Made by a program: the position numbers and the translations under genes. A stretch of DNA of 42,500 nucleotides, taken from positions 18,218,810 through 18,261,309 of the forward strand of contig CM022673.1 of the NCBI GenBank assembly GCA_012295275.1, read 5' to 3'. Source of the DNA: Chrysomallon squamiferum (taxonomy: Eukaryota > Mollusca > Gastropoda > Neomphalida > Peltospiridae). Shown one piece after another: positions 11,785-23,509 of the stretch. Every line of letters begins with the position of its first letter. Positions within the stretch are counted from its first letter, which is position 1. Under the pieces are notes generated by a model, which saw only the letters and a program-made list of their open reading frames with translations, searched no databases and had not been told where the DNA came from.

Positions 11785-12115
11785 CGAACCTGGGCGGACA
11801 GAACGAGACAGTCACGTCGTGAACGACGTCAGCTCGCTGCAGACGTCAGACGAAGGTTGCGTGTTGCAGTTTCATCAAGTCAGTTCGAGGTGAATTATTC
11901 CTCAGTCACGCGACCCGCAGAACAGCGGTGATTGCCAAAATGTAATTTATATAACTGATTGTTTAGTCTACTCGAGCTCGCCTCTCCCAACAAACGATTG
12001 GCTCGTCCGAGATTGCCGCTGCCGCCAGGGAGCGCTGTATCTGTGGATGGAACGTGATGTGGCGCGTGGACTGGCTTGTGACAGGAGCAGGTCTCCTGAG
12101 AGGGTGAACCTCATT
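11785..12115. promoter_or_regulatory. CpG-rich island-like segment
   Basis: About 330 bp with many CpG dinucleotides in an AT-rich setting, including ACGTCGTGAACGACGTCAG (11,814-11,832) and TCGCTGCAGACGTCAGACG (11,833-11,851). It contains a CTCF-like site, listed separately. A promoter, enhancer or insulator is plausible. No exon with start and donor could be matched to it; the 12,118-12,321 frame starts at a non-ATG codon and looks fortuitous. Confidence 0.35.
12022..12037 (+). promoter_or_regulatory. CTCF-like motif
   Basis: CCGCCAGGGAGCGCTG is close to the bilaterian CTCF core (CCACCAGGGGGCGCT), differing at two positions within the core. CTCF organises chromatin loops in bilaterians. The match is by eye; occupancy is unknown. 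Confidence 0.35.
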
Positions 12116-12354
12116 TCGTGTTGATTAACCTCCACTCAGGAGCTGTCAGGCGTTGCTTCCACAGCCAGCCTTGGAGAGGCAATTTACTAGCCGTGATGTC
12201 ATCAACTCAGAATAGTGAGAAAATGCTTCACCATAATGTTATCAGATTTAACGACATGCCAACAAGTTTCACAAACTACAGACAAGTTCGACGTTTTCTT
12301 TCATTCGTGGAAATATTTTAACAAATTAAATTGTTTTCTAATCTTTAGCAATTC

Positions 12355-12850
12355 AGTGAGAGAAAATGTTTGAAAATAAGAGATGAAAAGGCAGAAGGAG
12401 GAATGATAAGAAGTCTTGGATGATTATTATAAAAAATTAAGATGCAGGCGAAGATAATAATTCGAAGATGAAGAAGAGGGGGAAAGTAAAGAGAAAGATG
12501 ATGACGTGAAGAGAGCAAAAGAAGAGAACGTAGTTCTGGAGATGCTGAAGAAAACAGAAACTAAACAGAAGAATGACGAATTAAAATTACTGATGTAATG
12601 AACGAACGAAGAAGGAAATGAAAATGAAAATTATTTTTTATGTTTAGGATAATAAAATGAAGGTAACCTAAAGAAGAAGAAACACGAGAAAGCTAAATAC
12701 CAGAATAAGAAGAAAAAGAAGAAGAGGAAAAAAAAAAAAAAAAAACACATAAGGAAGATAACTTGAAACAGAAGAAAAATATGATGATGAAGAAATATTT
12801 TACAGAAATTTACTAGATAAACAAGATGAAGAAGAAAATATTTCATTGAC
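12355..12850. repeat. 480-bp purine-rich (A/G) asymmetric tract
   Basis: The + strand is dominated by A and G (AAGAAGAAG, GATGAAGAAG, GAAAAAG patterns) for nearly half a kilobase, giving a poly-Phe/Leu/Tyr frame on the minus strand. It is not a pure microsatellite, more a decayed GAA/GA-type array. The tract can in principle form triplex structures. Confidence 0.7.
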
Positions 12851-13242
12851 TACAAGCCAGTCTATGGTGCGAGCTTACAATGGCTGAACTATGATGAGCA
12901 AACGACAATCAATGAGGATTTTGAAATCACTGCGAGTCTAAGCTTAGAAAATTCTTATTATTCGTCTCACTGAAACACTGACAGACGATCTGTACTAATA
13001 CACAAGTAAACACTTTAAATAAAAATAATAATAATAAAAAAAATTAGCTCTTTTCTGTTCGTGTAAGGAAGACGTATCTCTGTTTACTTTTATAAATATT
13101 TTAAGACACTGACGTGACATCTATGAATAAAAAATCAGAAGTAAAGATTTTCTGAAAGAGTTTTTGTTTGGACTTGATAATGATACAAACACACACTAAT
13201 AGACAGTCAGAGAGAAAGACAGAGAGACAAACAGTGAGACTG

Positions 13243-14920
<1,678 letters not shown>

Positions 14921-14925
14921 AGCAG

Positions 14926-15042
14926 CAAAAAAAAAAAAAAAAAAACCCCCAAAAAAACAACAAAAAAAACAACTACAAACAAATAAAACAAATCCCCAAA
15001 ATAGTGTGTGTGCGTGCGTGTGTGTATGTATATATATATATT
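14926..15042. repeat. A-rich/C-interrupted run, then (TG)n-(TA)n
   Basis: A long A run interrupted by CCCCC and single C residues, then a short TG/TGCG run (15,004-15,024) and a TA run. Simple sequence. Confidence 0.85.
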
Positions 15043-15309
15043 TACAATAAAAAATGTTTTTGTGTATAATGAGAATCAGCTGTTAGAATATGTACGCTAA
15101 AGAATAAATGAAGTGTAACGTGTAATATTAATAACAAAACACTGAGTATCGTCCACATATTTAATTTCATTAACTGATTTGAAATGTCAGTAGCCTGGCT
15201 AACAGTTTTATTAAATTTACATTTGCTGATACTAGTGACACTGGTTTTTCTGATGATACTATTCTGGTTACTGCTGATAAAGCTTTAGATACATAAAAAA
15301 GTAAAGTGT

Positions 15310-15995
15310 TTTCTTTAACTATGTCTGCGGAACAAGCGTAATTTTGTTAGCAGGAAATGTTCGATGAACATGAAACAATTTGTTTTTTCTTCTTTTGAAC
15401 CTGGTCGTGAAGCTTCAAACTTAAAAGAGAACAGCGTTTCCGCTTCGTGTTGTTTTTTCTCAGATCTGGTTCCTCTTCGCTTGACACAAGACCCTGAAAA
15501 CAAGCTAAAAGAGAATCGTTTTATTCAGAACCTAAGTGAAATGAATGTGAAATCTAAGCAGTGGTTTGAAACAGTTAAAAAAAAAGTGTATATATAAATT
15601 ACATATTGATTTACCCAGCTGACATAAATTTAATTCTCTCTCGAATAGCTTGACGTCTTTGCAGTTTCTGCTGAATTGAACTAATTTGATGATTCACGAG
15701 GCCAATTTCCGCTCGAAAACTCACTTACAGTTTGCCTCCGAAATCGGTTCTGCCGTATTGATTTCAACATCGAATACTTTTTACATGTTTCACAAAAGAA
15801 ATCAATGCAAAAAAAGCCTCGGCAACATAAAGCAACGTGTCAAAATTTTTCACTGTCAGACTGAATTTGAATTTCTGATTGCTTGTATTTGCCTCTCTAC
15901 ACGAAATGAAATTGTATTTTCGTGTCTCGGCGTGTGAATCAACAATCAGAACACCAAAGTGAGAAGAGGTAAAGCTTGTTTTCAAACACGACATA
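15310..15995 (+). other. Unassigned segment with several modest open frames
   Basis: This segment has little simple sequence. It holds a 77-codon ATG frame at 15,364-15,597 (+), an 83-codon frame at 15,686-15,937 (+) and 62- and 76-codon frames on the minus strand. None has a recognisable domain, transmembrane segment or signal peptide, and the overlap of frames on both strands argues against strong coding constraint. It could be random, or a decayed element. I do not call a gene. Confidence 0.25.
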
Positions 15996-15999
15996 CTTC

Positions 16000-16705
16000 A
16001 TATTTCATTTCAGTATGCATCGTCGTTTCTTAGTTATCAACGATTCGCGGTCAACAATATGATATCCTCGCCATGTTTATTCTCTGTTTTTTTTTAAATC
16101 TATTTAATAACACAATTTTTGATCATCACGTGATATCTGCTTTACACTCATTCTGTTTAAAAATAACTGCTATAATGAAATATGTGAAATAGCAGAAAGA
16201 GAAATAGCAGAAATAAATATCTAAAATTTATTATTCACTTCCATGACTGGCAGAGCCCTATGTACACACGGAATAATCAAGTTACAGTTTAGAATTAGTA
16301 ATTTATCTACAGTTATTTCACAAATAGGTTAATATCTAACAAATAACCTACACTTTCTGATAGAACACATTATGATTTGTATGACATTTCTTTTTTAAAT
16401 CATAAAACGATTGTCTTTCACGTGTCTAACAGAACAAATGTTTTTGATAATTTTTTATTTAATTGAAAATATTTCTACGGATTGATAAAACAACGCTTGG
16501 CTGTAACGTAGGTCGCAAAATAACAGTGGTGATATTCATTGTGTTACTCATGACGATAGACTGACCTTTTCTGTAGGTAATTGAAAAATAATGAGGAAAA
16601 AGGAAGGCGACACATTGTCGCCCTGTCTTACACCAACACTTTATTGTGATTAGTCTCACTGTGAGTCCCGTCACTGCAGTTCCACGCTGTATGTTTGTCA
16701 ACACC
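16000..16705. other. Non-coding DNA, nothing recognised
   Basis: AT-rich unique sequence apart from the E-box at 16,125. The minus-strand frame at 16,459-16,704 has no recognisable features. Confidence 0.5.
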
Positions 16706-16707
16706 TT

Positions 16708-16820
<113 letters not shown>

Positions 16821-16839
16821 TCTCTCGGTTCTTATCTTG

Positions 16840-17465
16840 ATTATGTTATATACAAATACGTGTTCTTTTTTGTTCTATTTTTGATTTCTATTATAATTAT
16901 CATCACCATCTTCAAACTGACTGCTTAAATAGTATCAAAATATTAAAACAAAATTATTCGTGTGTTTGTGTGCTTGCGTATGTATGTGTGAGTGTGCGTG
17001 TCTATTTGTATTTGTTCTTTTTCTACAGTTTTCTATTTCTGCAGATGTTCCTTCCTATGTTTGTGTGTTGACACTTACTTCTGTCAGTCAGCTTGGTTTG
17101 TGTTTTTTTGTGTTTTTGTTGATGCTTTGTGATGTGTAGCGTTGCGCTTCCGACTAAAGTTCAAATGTTTCTTTAGTTTTGTTTATTTGTTGAAATCACA
17201 GCAAGTCACAGGGTTGGTTGTACAGAAGAAAAAATCATTCGTTACATGGATAAAACAGTTCTGTCTTTTTGATTTGTTTCATTCTGCACGTTGCCTTTAG
17301 GATTTTTATAATTTATTGTTTTCTTATTTTGTTTTATTGTTTTTGTTAAGTAATTTATTTATTTATTTACTATTTTGGGGGTTTTCTTTACTTTTTTCCC
17401 GTTTTTCTTTTTCTTCTTTCTATTTTGTTTCGTCAGTTATTATTATTATTATTATTATTATTACT
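16840..17465. other. T-rich non-coding DNA with a short (ATT)n run
   Basis: A G/T-biased stretch at 16,955-17,010, T-rich sequence after it and an ATT run of about 9 units at 17,438-17,463. No gene is visible. Confidence 0.6.
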
Positions 17466-17717
17466 TGAAATTCTGATTATCTAACCGTTGTTACTGTGTG
17501 CTGCTTAATTATGTTGGGCGTTAGTAAATATTATTTTATGTAGTTAGAATAGCTTTGTTTGGCTCGTTGGCTTGGTTATTTAATAAGTTAGTAAGTTAGT
17601 TTGTAGGTAAACATCTTGTCTTATCAGTTAATTAGCTCGCTTGTTCTCTTGATGTTAGATTTGTTAGTTACTTGTTTTATGGGCTATTCTTTTGTTGTTT
17701 TTTTCTTTTTTTCGTTG

Positions 17718-17731
17718 GTTGCCATAGTAAC
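17718..17731 (+). promoter_or_regulatory. RFX X-box-like site
   Basis: GTTGCCATAGTAAC has both X-box half sites (GTTGCC and a GTAAC half) with the usual short spacer. It lies about 1.25 kb upstream of the predicted first exon. In animals X-boxes bind RFX factors and often mark ciliary genes. See the related sites at 20,229, 27,892 and 31,085. Confidence 0.35.
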
Positions 17732-17739
17732 ATGTCTAT

Positions 17740-18615
17740 CTTTATCTCTATATTTCCGTTTAGGTGATAAGCTGCTAGTAGCCAATAATGAGGCTCGAAT
17801 ACAAAATCGATGACATTATCTGGCCTCGCGGTATCATAGCTTTAAATGTTCAACAGTTATGTAACCGTTAAGTTCGCGATTTCTCACAATACGTCACTTT
17901 TACTGCCGTCTGTTGGAGATGTGTTTTAGATTCTGTTACATAATGTCCTCTTTATTCCATCAGTTGCGTCCCTCGAGTAAAGACAACAGAATATAAAACC
18001 GACATGTTGTAATGTTGAATACAGCAGCTTGTTTTCTCTGTTAGAAGACTGAACCGTTGTGTTTGTGTGTTTGCTTGAAAATGTCTTAGTCTATGCACGG
18101 GGTAGTATGTCTATCTTTGCTACAAAAATATATAAAACAAGATTTTTTTTTTTTTTTAATTATTAGACTGACACTAATATTTTTATTTGTGCACAGTCAT
18201 TTAAAGGTACATACAATATAGTTATGCATTACTTTATACGTTGGAATACTTAGCTTCATTTGTCAGTTACAAATTGGAATATTTCTTTTTCTCTTTTTTT
18301 TCTTTTTTTTTTTAACTGCCCATCTATCTCTTTATCAGTCAATGTGGAAAATTCTGTTTTTAATCTGTTTTTGAAGTAATTTTCGGTTTCACTCTTTTTT
18401 TCTTTGAATACAAATCTCATCATCCAACCCATCATAAACAAACACTAATCTCAATTTCCATTCACTACGTTCTTTTATTACATTTTAATAATCGCCAGCT
18501 CTCTAATATTATATTTCTTTATTACACTATGGCTCCCTCGAGAAATATATTACTTCCGATAAAACCCAACAATCAATAAAGTAAACAAAATAAAATTTCT
18601 TCATTCGTATAGCCT
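17740..18615. other. Upstream non-coding DNA of the predicted gene
   Basis: AT-rich sequence including T runs at 18,145-18,158 and 18,285-18,315. The minus-strand frame at 18,256-18,441 is Lys/Glu-rich and reflects the T-rich tract. Nothing else is recognised. Confidence 0.5.
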
Positions 18616-18619
18616 CCAT

Positions 18620-18976
18620 TCAAAGTGCAACTGTTCGATGGCGGCAATTGGCACGCGCGACCTCACGAGACCGATGCACTGTCTTCGCTCGTGTCGAGTT
18701 CTCGTTCTTACATCATAAACAAGCCAAAACATCGTCTTAATATCGAGCATAAAACCCGTCAGCGAATGGTCATTGGTTTGAATAAAATATGCATATAGCG
18801 TTTATGAATGACCCGCGCGTTAAGGGAAGCCTAGCCGGTCGATCGATGGGGATGTTCGATAAGTTTCCGTGAACGACCAATCGTCGTTGAGTTTAGAAAG
18901 GAGAGCGGGGACGTGAGAGTGCATGCGTCAGACATTGATTCCGTCAAATGGTTTGAAAAGCACAAATCACAGAATA
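18620..18976 (+). promoter_or_regulatory. CpG-rich promoter and 5' UTR of the coiled-coil gene
   Basis: CpG density rises sharply here against AT-rich flanks (for example GGCACGCGCGACC at 18,650-18,662 and ACCCGCGCGTTAAG near 18,811). A YY1-like GATGGCGGC lies at 18,637-18,645 and a CCAAT box in GACCAATCG near 18,874-18,882. A TATA-like AATAAAATATGC near 18,780 is possible but not compelling. A stop codon, TGA at 18,914-18,916, closes the coding frame upstream, so the transcript start probably lies between about 18,700 and 18,960. The exact TSS cannot be fixed from sequence. Confidence 0.55.
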
Positions 18977-19192
18977 ATGGTCCACTTTTGGAAAAGACGA
19001 ACTTCTTCTCGGATGACGGACAAAATGCCGTTCGGCCGTTCCTCGAGCGGCAGTCTGGTGAAACCGTTCAACGTGCTGGTCACCCCAGGGATGTACCTCT
19101 TCTCCAAGTACAGCGAGTACAAGCGCCAGCAGCAGGAACAGCAGAAGCGAAAGATCACGGAGAAAGAACTTGAAAACCTCAACGAGAAAATT
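18977..19192 (+). CDS. First coding exon of an unrecognised coiled-coil protein (partial)
   Basis: Coding exon ending at a GTGAGT splice donor (19,193-19,198) in phase 0. I chose the ATG at 18,977 (ATAATGG, A at -3 and G at +4), which gives 72 codons. In-frame ATGs at 19,013 and 19,025 would give 60 and 56, and one at 18,923 has a poor context. From residue 17 the protein reads MPFGRSSSGSLVKPF, then a short hydrophobic stretch (NVLVTPGMYLF), then a Q/K/R/E-rich helix (KRQQQEQQKRK) and ITEKELENLNEKI. Leu65, Leu68 and Ile72 have 3-4 heptad spacing, so a coiled coil probably begins here and continues in the next exon. Local GC and codon choice are far above the surroundings, which supports real coding. 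No signal peptide or catalytic motif is visible. The family is not recognised; a cytoplasmic structural or adaptor protein is a guess. The base before the donor is T, which is unusual, but donor positions +1 to +6 fit well. Confidence 0.7.
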
Positions 19193-19199
19193 GTGAGTA

Positions 19200-20050
19200 T
19201 ACACGTGCTGTTTACTCAGTGTTATATGATGTTGTCAGGACGCTGATGTGTGAATCACGCGATGCTGTTATTGTTGTTGTAAGACAAAACAAGGGGGCTT
19301 ACTGCGATTGTTCTATTTTACTACCACGTAAACACATGCAGTCGTGCGTCTGTTACGATAGCATTCTTACTCTCGCTCGTTCTCAAACTTGTCATACACA
19401 CTCGGGTTTCAACTTTACTCCGGAGAAAACTACTTTTTTTTTTCTTTTTTTTGATGTAAATTTTCTTTTTTCTTGCTGACAATATGAAATGTTAATTGCT
19501 TGTGCCTGTGCCAAAGTAAAACTTGGTATGCTGTTGCCACCAAAACATGTGTTTTTCTCAAACAATGATCAAAGATGTATACAGTAAAGAGTAATTTTAT
19601 TTGATTAAACTTTTACTATCAACAATTTCTTTATTAATACAAAACAGAAAACAGTTCTTATGCTGCGATTGCTTCTGTAATAAATTATTTAAGCTTATTT
19701 ATTTATTTATTGAAAATATAACTTTAAGTTTGTAACACTTATTTATAAAATAACATTAACAGCTTATTTGATTATTGTTCTGTAATACGTATAAAAATTA
19801 CTTTGAACACAATACATTGTAGTAAACATTGTAGTACAATGCATTAACTATATATATAGCAGCACATGTTAAAATACAAAATAATGCAATCGCTAAATAA
19901 ATAATTAAATAAGTAAGTATATACAATTTAATTTACGCGAGATATTACTAACTGCTTTATTAATCCACATATAATGTTATTTAAAAATGTCGTCACTGTT
20001 TCTTATGAGATTTTGTTTATTAAAAGAACAATAAAAACAACAATAATATA
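19200..20050. other. Intronic AT-rich DNA, nothing recognised
   Basis: Sequence immediately after the donor. The plus-strand frame at 19,219-19,479 has no recognisable features. From about 19,600 the sequence becomes very AT-rich. Confidence 0.5.
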
Positions 20051-20054
20051 TATG

Positions 20055-20104
20055 AAATAAAATAAAATAAAATAAAATAAAATAAAATAAAATAAATAAA
20101 TAAA
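20055..20104. repeat. (AAAAT)n / (AAAT)n microsatellite
   Basis: About eight AAAAT pentamers followed by AAAT tetramers. Confidence 0.95.
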
Positions 20105-20228
20105 TAGTAAAAATAAAAAACAAAACAATAGACGTATAAAACACAGTTAGATGTTATCTGAATATAGTTATTATTGAATAAGCACAGTGTTGCTATAAAA
20201 ACAGAATTCTGCATTACGATTTCCAGAT

Positions 20229-20240
20229 GTTGCCAGCAAC
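20229..20240. promoter_or_regulatory. RFX X-box-like palindrome with no spacer
   Basis: GTTGCCAGCAAC joins two X-box half sites (GTTGCC and AGCAAC) directly, one of the spacings tolerated by RFX factors. It lies in the first intron about 1 kb after the exon. Confidence 0.3.
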
Positions 20241-20332
20241 ATATTATTCATCAATCGAAGTCTTTTTATTTGTTTTGTTTTGGGCTTTTTAATTTTATTT
20301 TGTGTATATTATACATTTTTTTCTTCTTAAAT

Positions 20333-20400
20333 ACAGTCGAACTTATCTATAACAGCCACCAGAGGGACCAGATAAAAGTGTTTTTATAAATAAACCCTTT
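20333..20400 (+). mobile_element. Possible pogo/Tigger-like terminal inverted repeat (solo)
   Basis: TACAGTCGAACTTATCTATA (20,333-20,352) followed by a CAGCCACC segment resembles the TA-flanked CAGTCGAACCTC-type ends of pogo/Tigger-like Tc1-mariner elements. This is from general memory of such ends, not a database match. I could not find the opposite end or a transposase in the window, so it would be a fragment or a small non-autonomous copy. The CCACCAGAGGG inside it also resembles part of a CTCF site. Confidence 0.3.
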
Positions 20401-20702
20401 AGCTAGGTGTCTGTCACAGGGAGGACAAGGAATGAGGGGTTGAGTGTATGTTAATTTTAGAATGTGTGTTTCCGTGCGGCATATGTTATGGCGAAATTTA
20501 TTTCAGAGATATAATCATTTTAATTAATTTAATGAACTTCTGAACTGTTATTAGTTTAAACAGCTGACATTTTATTTTAAAATTATTTTAATCCATTAAT
20601 AATCTTGTTATTTTCTTAGTCAATATTTATCTCTGTGTTTTTTGTAATTTTCTTGTTCATTTTTTTTTATTATTTTCATTATTGTTATTATTGTTAATAT
20701 TC

Positions 20703-20757
<55 letters not shown>

Positions 20758-20758
20758 T
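20703..20758. repeat. (ATT)n microsatellite
   Basis: About 18 uninterrupted ATT units. Confidence 0.97.
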
Positions 20759-20759
20759 C

Positions 20760-22040
20760 TCTGATTACATCAATACTGAAATTATATATTATATGTGTTT
20801 GTGTGCGTGCATAAAATATATACGTAGCTATATTAAACATATAAAGATCTCCGTACACACAGCAGATAAATGAAATATCCTAGAAGAAATGAACTTTTAC
20901 TCAGCTATCAAGATGATAAGACTACGGCAAAGGCACTCGAGTGTAGAGCGAGCCCGCGCCACGTCAGTTTCCCAGAGCTCTGCAGCTCACCTCAATTTTT
21001 AATGAGTCCGGTGCGAGGACTCACAAATGTACTTAATTACTTCACAGTGCAGAAAATGACGTAGGTTATTCTGTTACACAGTTGTATACTGAGGTGATGA
21101 TAGTTAAGGTCTGATGTAAACCAATTATTACAGATGATGTGCTTTATTCTCTTACCTCGATTTCATATAGTCGTTCTGTTAGGTAACTCTCAGCTTTTTA
21201 ACACATTACAGTTCAGTATATATCAAATTCTGATAAACTGATTCACTTGCTTTGTGCACAGTCTTACAGTGATTTGTTTTAATATTGTTTTTCCTTCTGT
21301 GCTTTATTTTCTTGTTTTAAATGCTAAGAATCAGAATACATCGAGTCTGTTTGGGAGATATTACTTAATGTGCGTTATACTGACTTGGTGTATTAATTTC
21401 ACTTGTTAAACGTATTAGTATTTCATTCAGTTGAAACCTTTCAATCAGTGATTTGTAATTTAACTGAAAACACGATACTGTCTGAAGAATCTTTGTCCCG
21501 AATGCTTGAAGTGTTTCTCAAGTTTTCGGGTTTGGAGTATAATGACATAACCTGAGAATAGGATTTAAGTCACACAAATTCCATTTATAGTTGTTTATAG
21601 CTGATATAGATAGTCTGCATAATTATTAAATATAATATTTTTAATAATTTTATTAATGAAATGAACTTTGTATAGGCTAATATCCAAAAACTGTAAGATA
21701 TCACTTTAAGCCGTTTTGCAGAAAGTTTCGGATTTCGGAACTTTTCCGTTTTCGAAATTTCGGATAAGAATTCTCAAACTCTTTTTTTTTTTTTTTTTAA
21801 TTGGTTCTGTTTAAAATGTGTTTCACACTGGTTCAGAACAGTACACGTCTTGTTCACGTGATGTTATTTAATATACAGCTATAGTATGTTTTAAATGAGC
21901 ATGTTATTTAGAATATGTAATATCCGTTATACTTCACGAGAAGAACGTCATTTTTTTCAGTAATGTAACTGTATATGTGTGCCATCTTATGTTTCATCGC
22001 GTAATGAATATAACTATATTAAAGATGTTTCTTTCTGTAA
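20760..22040. other. Intronic non-coding DNA
   Basis: A modest CpG/GC-rich patch at about 20,935-21,020 (GAGCCCGCGCCACGTCAG) stands out from AT-rich flanks. At 21,722-21,766 the motif TTTCGG or TTTCCG recurs four to five times. No exon could be identified. Confidence 0.5.
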
Positions 22041-22043
22041 TAT

Positions 22044-22160
22044 CAACATGTGTATATATATGTGTGTTTGTATGTTCGTGTTTACATACGTGTGTATGTA
22101 TTTATGTACGTGTATGTGTGTGTACCTGTGCGCGCGCGCGCGCGCGCGTGTGTGTGTGAT
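22044..22160. repeat. (TG/TATG)n tract with a pure (CG)n core, Z-DNA-prone
   Basis: Alternating purine-pyrimidine sequence (TGTATG, ACGTGTATG) surrounds an uninterrupted GC alternation at 22,130-22,149 and then (TG)n to 22,158. Alternating CG flanked by TG is the classical Z-DNA-forming arrangement, and such a run is notable in AT-rich DNA. Confidence 0.95.
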
Positions 22161-22202
22161 CTTGCTGTTTTTGACACCATGTTTGACATCTATCTTTACT
22201 GT

Positions 22203-22582
22203 ATCTCTGACAGTGTGTGTAGTTTGTCATAGATGTGTAGATGACAGACATATAGATTATGACAGACAGTGTTAGTTGGAGTAGATTGTCACAAACATGT
22301 AGATGACAGACATGTAGTTTGTGACAGACAGTGTCAGTGTGAGTAGATTGTCACAGACGTGTAGATGACAGACATGTAGACTGTGACAGACAGTGTGAGT
22401 GTGAGTAGATTGTCATAGACGTGTAGATGACAGACAGTGTCAGTGAGAGTAGATTGTCACAGACGTGTAGATGACAGACATGTAGATTGTGACAGACAGT
22501 GTCAGTGTGAGTAGATTGTGACAGACGTGTAGATGACAGACATGTAGATTGTGACAGACAGTGTGAGTGGGTGTAGATCGTC
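22203..22582. repeat. 62-bp minisatellite, about six copies
   Basis: The unit can be read as AGATTGTCACAGACGTGTAG, ATGACAGACATGTAGATTGT and GACAGACAGTGTCAGTGTGA plus GT. The first copies are divergent. One copy near 22,410-22,450 lacks about 18 bp (the CATGTAGATTGTGACAGA portion). TGTCAC and GTGACA inside each unit are mutual reverse complements. The 87-codon minus-strand frame (22,351-22,614), rich in Ser, His, Leu and Cys, is a product of the repeat. Confidence 0.95.
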
Positions 22583-22584
22583 AA

Positions 22585-23120
22585 CGACGTGCCAAGCATT
22601 TCGTCGTTGTCCACAACGTGCCGCTTCCTTCGAAAACAGTTTTATTAACCTCACGTCCTCTGAGGAACCGATTTTATTGACCCGACGTCCTCAATCGAAC
22701 CCTGAACACAGAGTCGTGAAATTTGCCCCCATTCACTGCGAGATGAATTTCCAGCAGAAGTCTTACAAAACGTAATTAGATAAGCAATAAAAGTGTTTAC
22801 TGTGACTGCAGGCTTTGGAAAACTTACTTCAACTGAATAATCTTGTTAACTAGCAAAGTCTAGCTGAGTTAGCCAGTATGTGTGTGCGTGCGTGCGTGCG
22901 TGTGTGTGTGTTTGTGTGTGTGTTTGTTTTCTCACGTCTGGCTTGTTTACTAGTTTCAAGTAAATAATGCTAAACATAACCGTTTATTTGGTCATTAATT
23001 TATTGGATTAATTCAGCTAGTACGAATATTTACGATGGCTTCATCGCTGTGTGAAATGTTTACGTCCTGAGGATAACCATACAGTGCAATTACGTATTTC
23101 CTTAGTTCGGAAAACAACGA
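22585..23120. other. Intronic non-coding DNA with a (TG/CG)n run
   Basis: A TG/TGCG run lies at about 22,877-22,925. The flanks at 22,600-22,750 are less AT-rich. A 74-codon plus-strand frame at 22,551-22,775 starts inside the minisatellite and has no recognisable domain. Confidence 0.5.
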
Positions 23121-23121
23121 A

Positions 23122-23260
23122 ACTGAAAAAAAAAAAAAAAAAATGAGAGGGGAAAAAATTTGAAAAGGAGAGAGAAGAAAAGAAAACAAAGAAAGCAACA
23201 CTGAAAGAAAGATGGAAGAAAAAATAAATGCGAAAAAAAAGAATGGTTTGAAGATTGAAT
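23122..23260. repeat. Purine-rich tract
   Basis: An 18-base A run followed by A/G-rich sequence on the + strand, giving a poly-Phe/Leu/Ser frame on the other strand. Confidence 0.85.
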
Positions 23261-23430
23261 CTAGCTGAGAAAATAGAACTGTACTGAAATTACAAGGTTT
23301 TTGTATTAGCAAAGAACACAGAATCCTCTTATCTCAGTCTCCTGTGAGACGTGGGTGTTCAGGAGAGAGAAAACCTTGTTTTAATTCGTAAAGACGATTA
23401 TTATCATTTTTGTGTTCTGTTAAAATGTTT

Positions 23431-23435
<5 letters not shown>

Positions 23436-23504
<69 letters not shown>
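23436..23504. repeat. (GA)n microsatellite, 69 bp
   Basis: Uninterrupted AG dinucleotides, about 34 units. Confidence 0.98.
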
Positions 23505-23508
<4 letters not shown>

Positions 23509-23509
23509 C

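Noticed and set aside
18944-19204. Minus-strand frames of 71 and 86 codons opposite the first exon
   Set aside because: Shadows of the + strand exon; they lack splice signals and run through the donor site.
22203-22582. CRISPR array
   Set aside because: Units are contiguous 62-bp tandem repeats without unique spacers, in a eukaryotic intron.
22351-22614. 87-codon minus-strand frame
   Set aside because: Translation of the 62-bp minisatellite.
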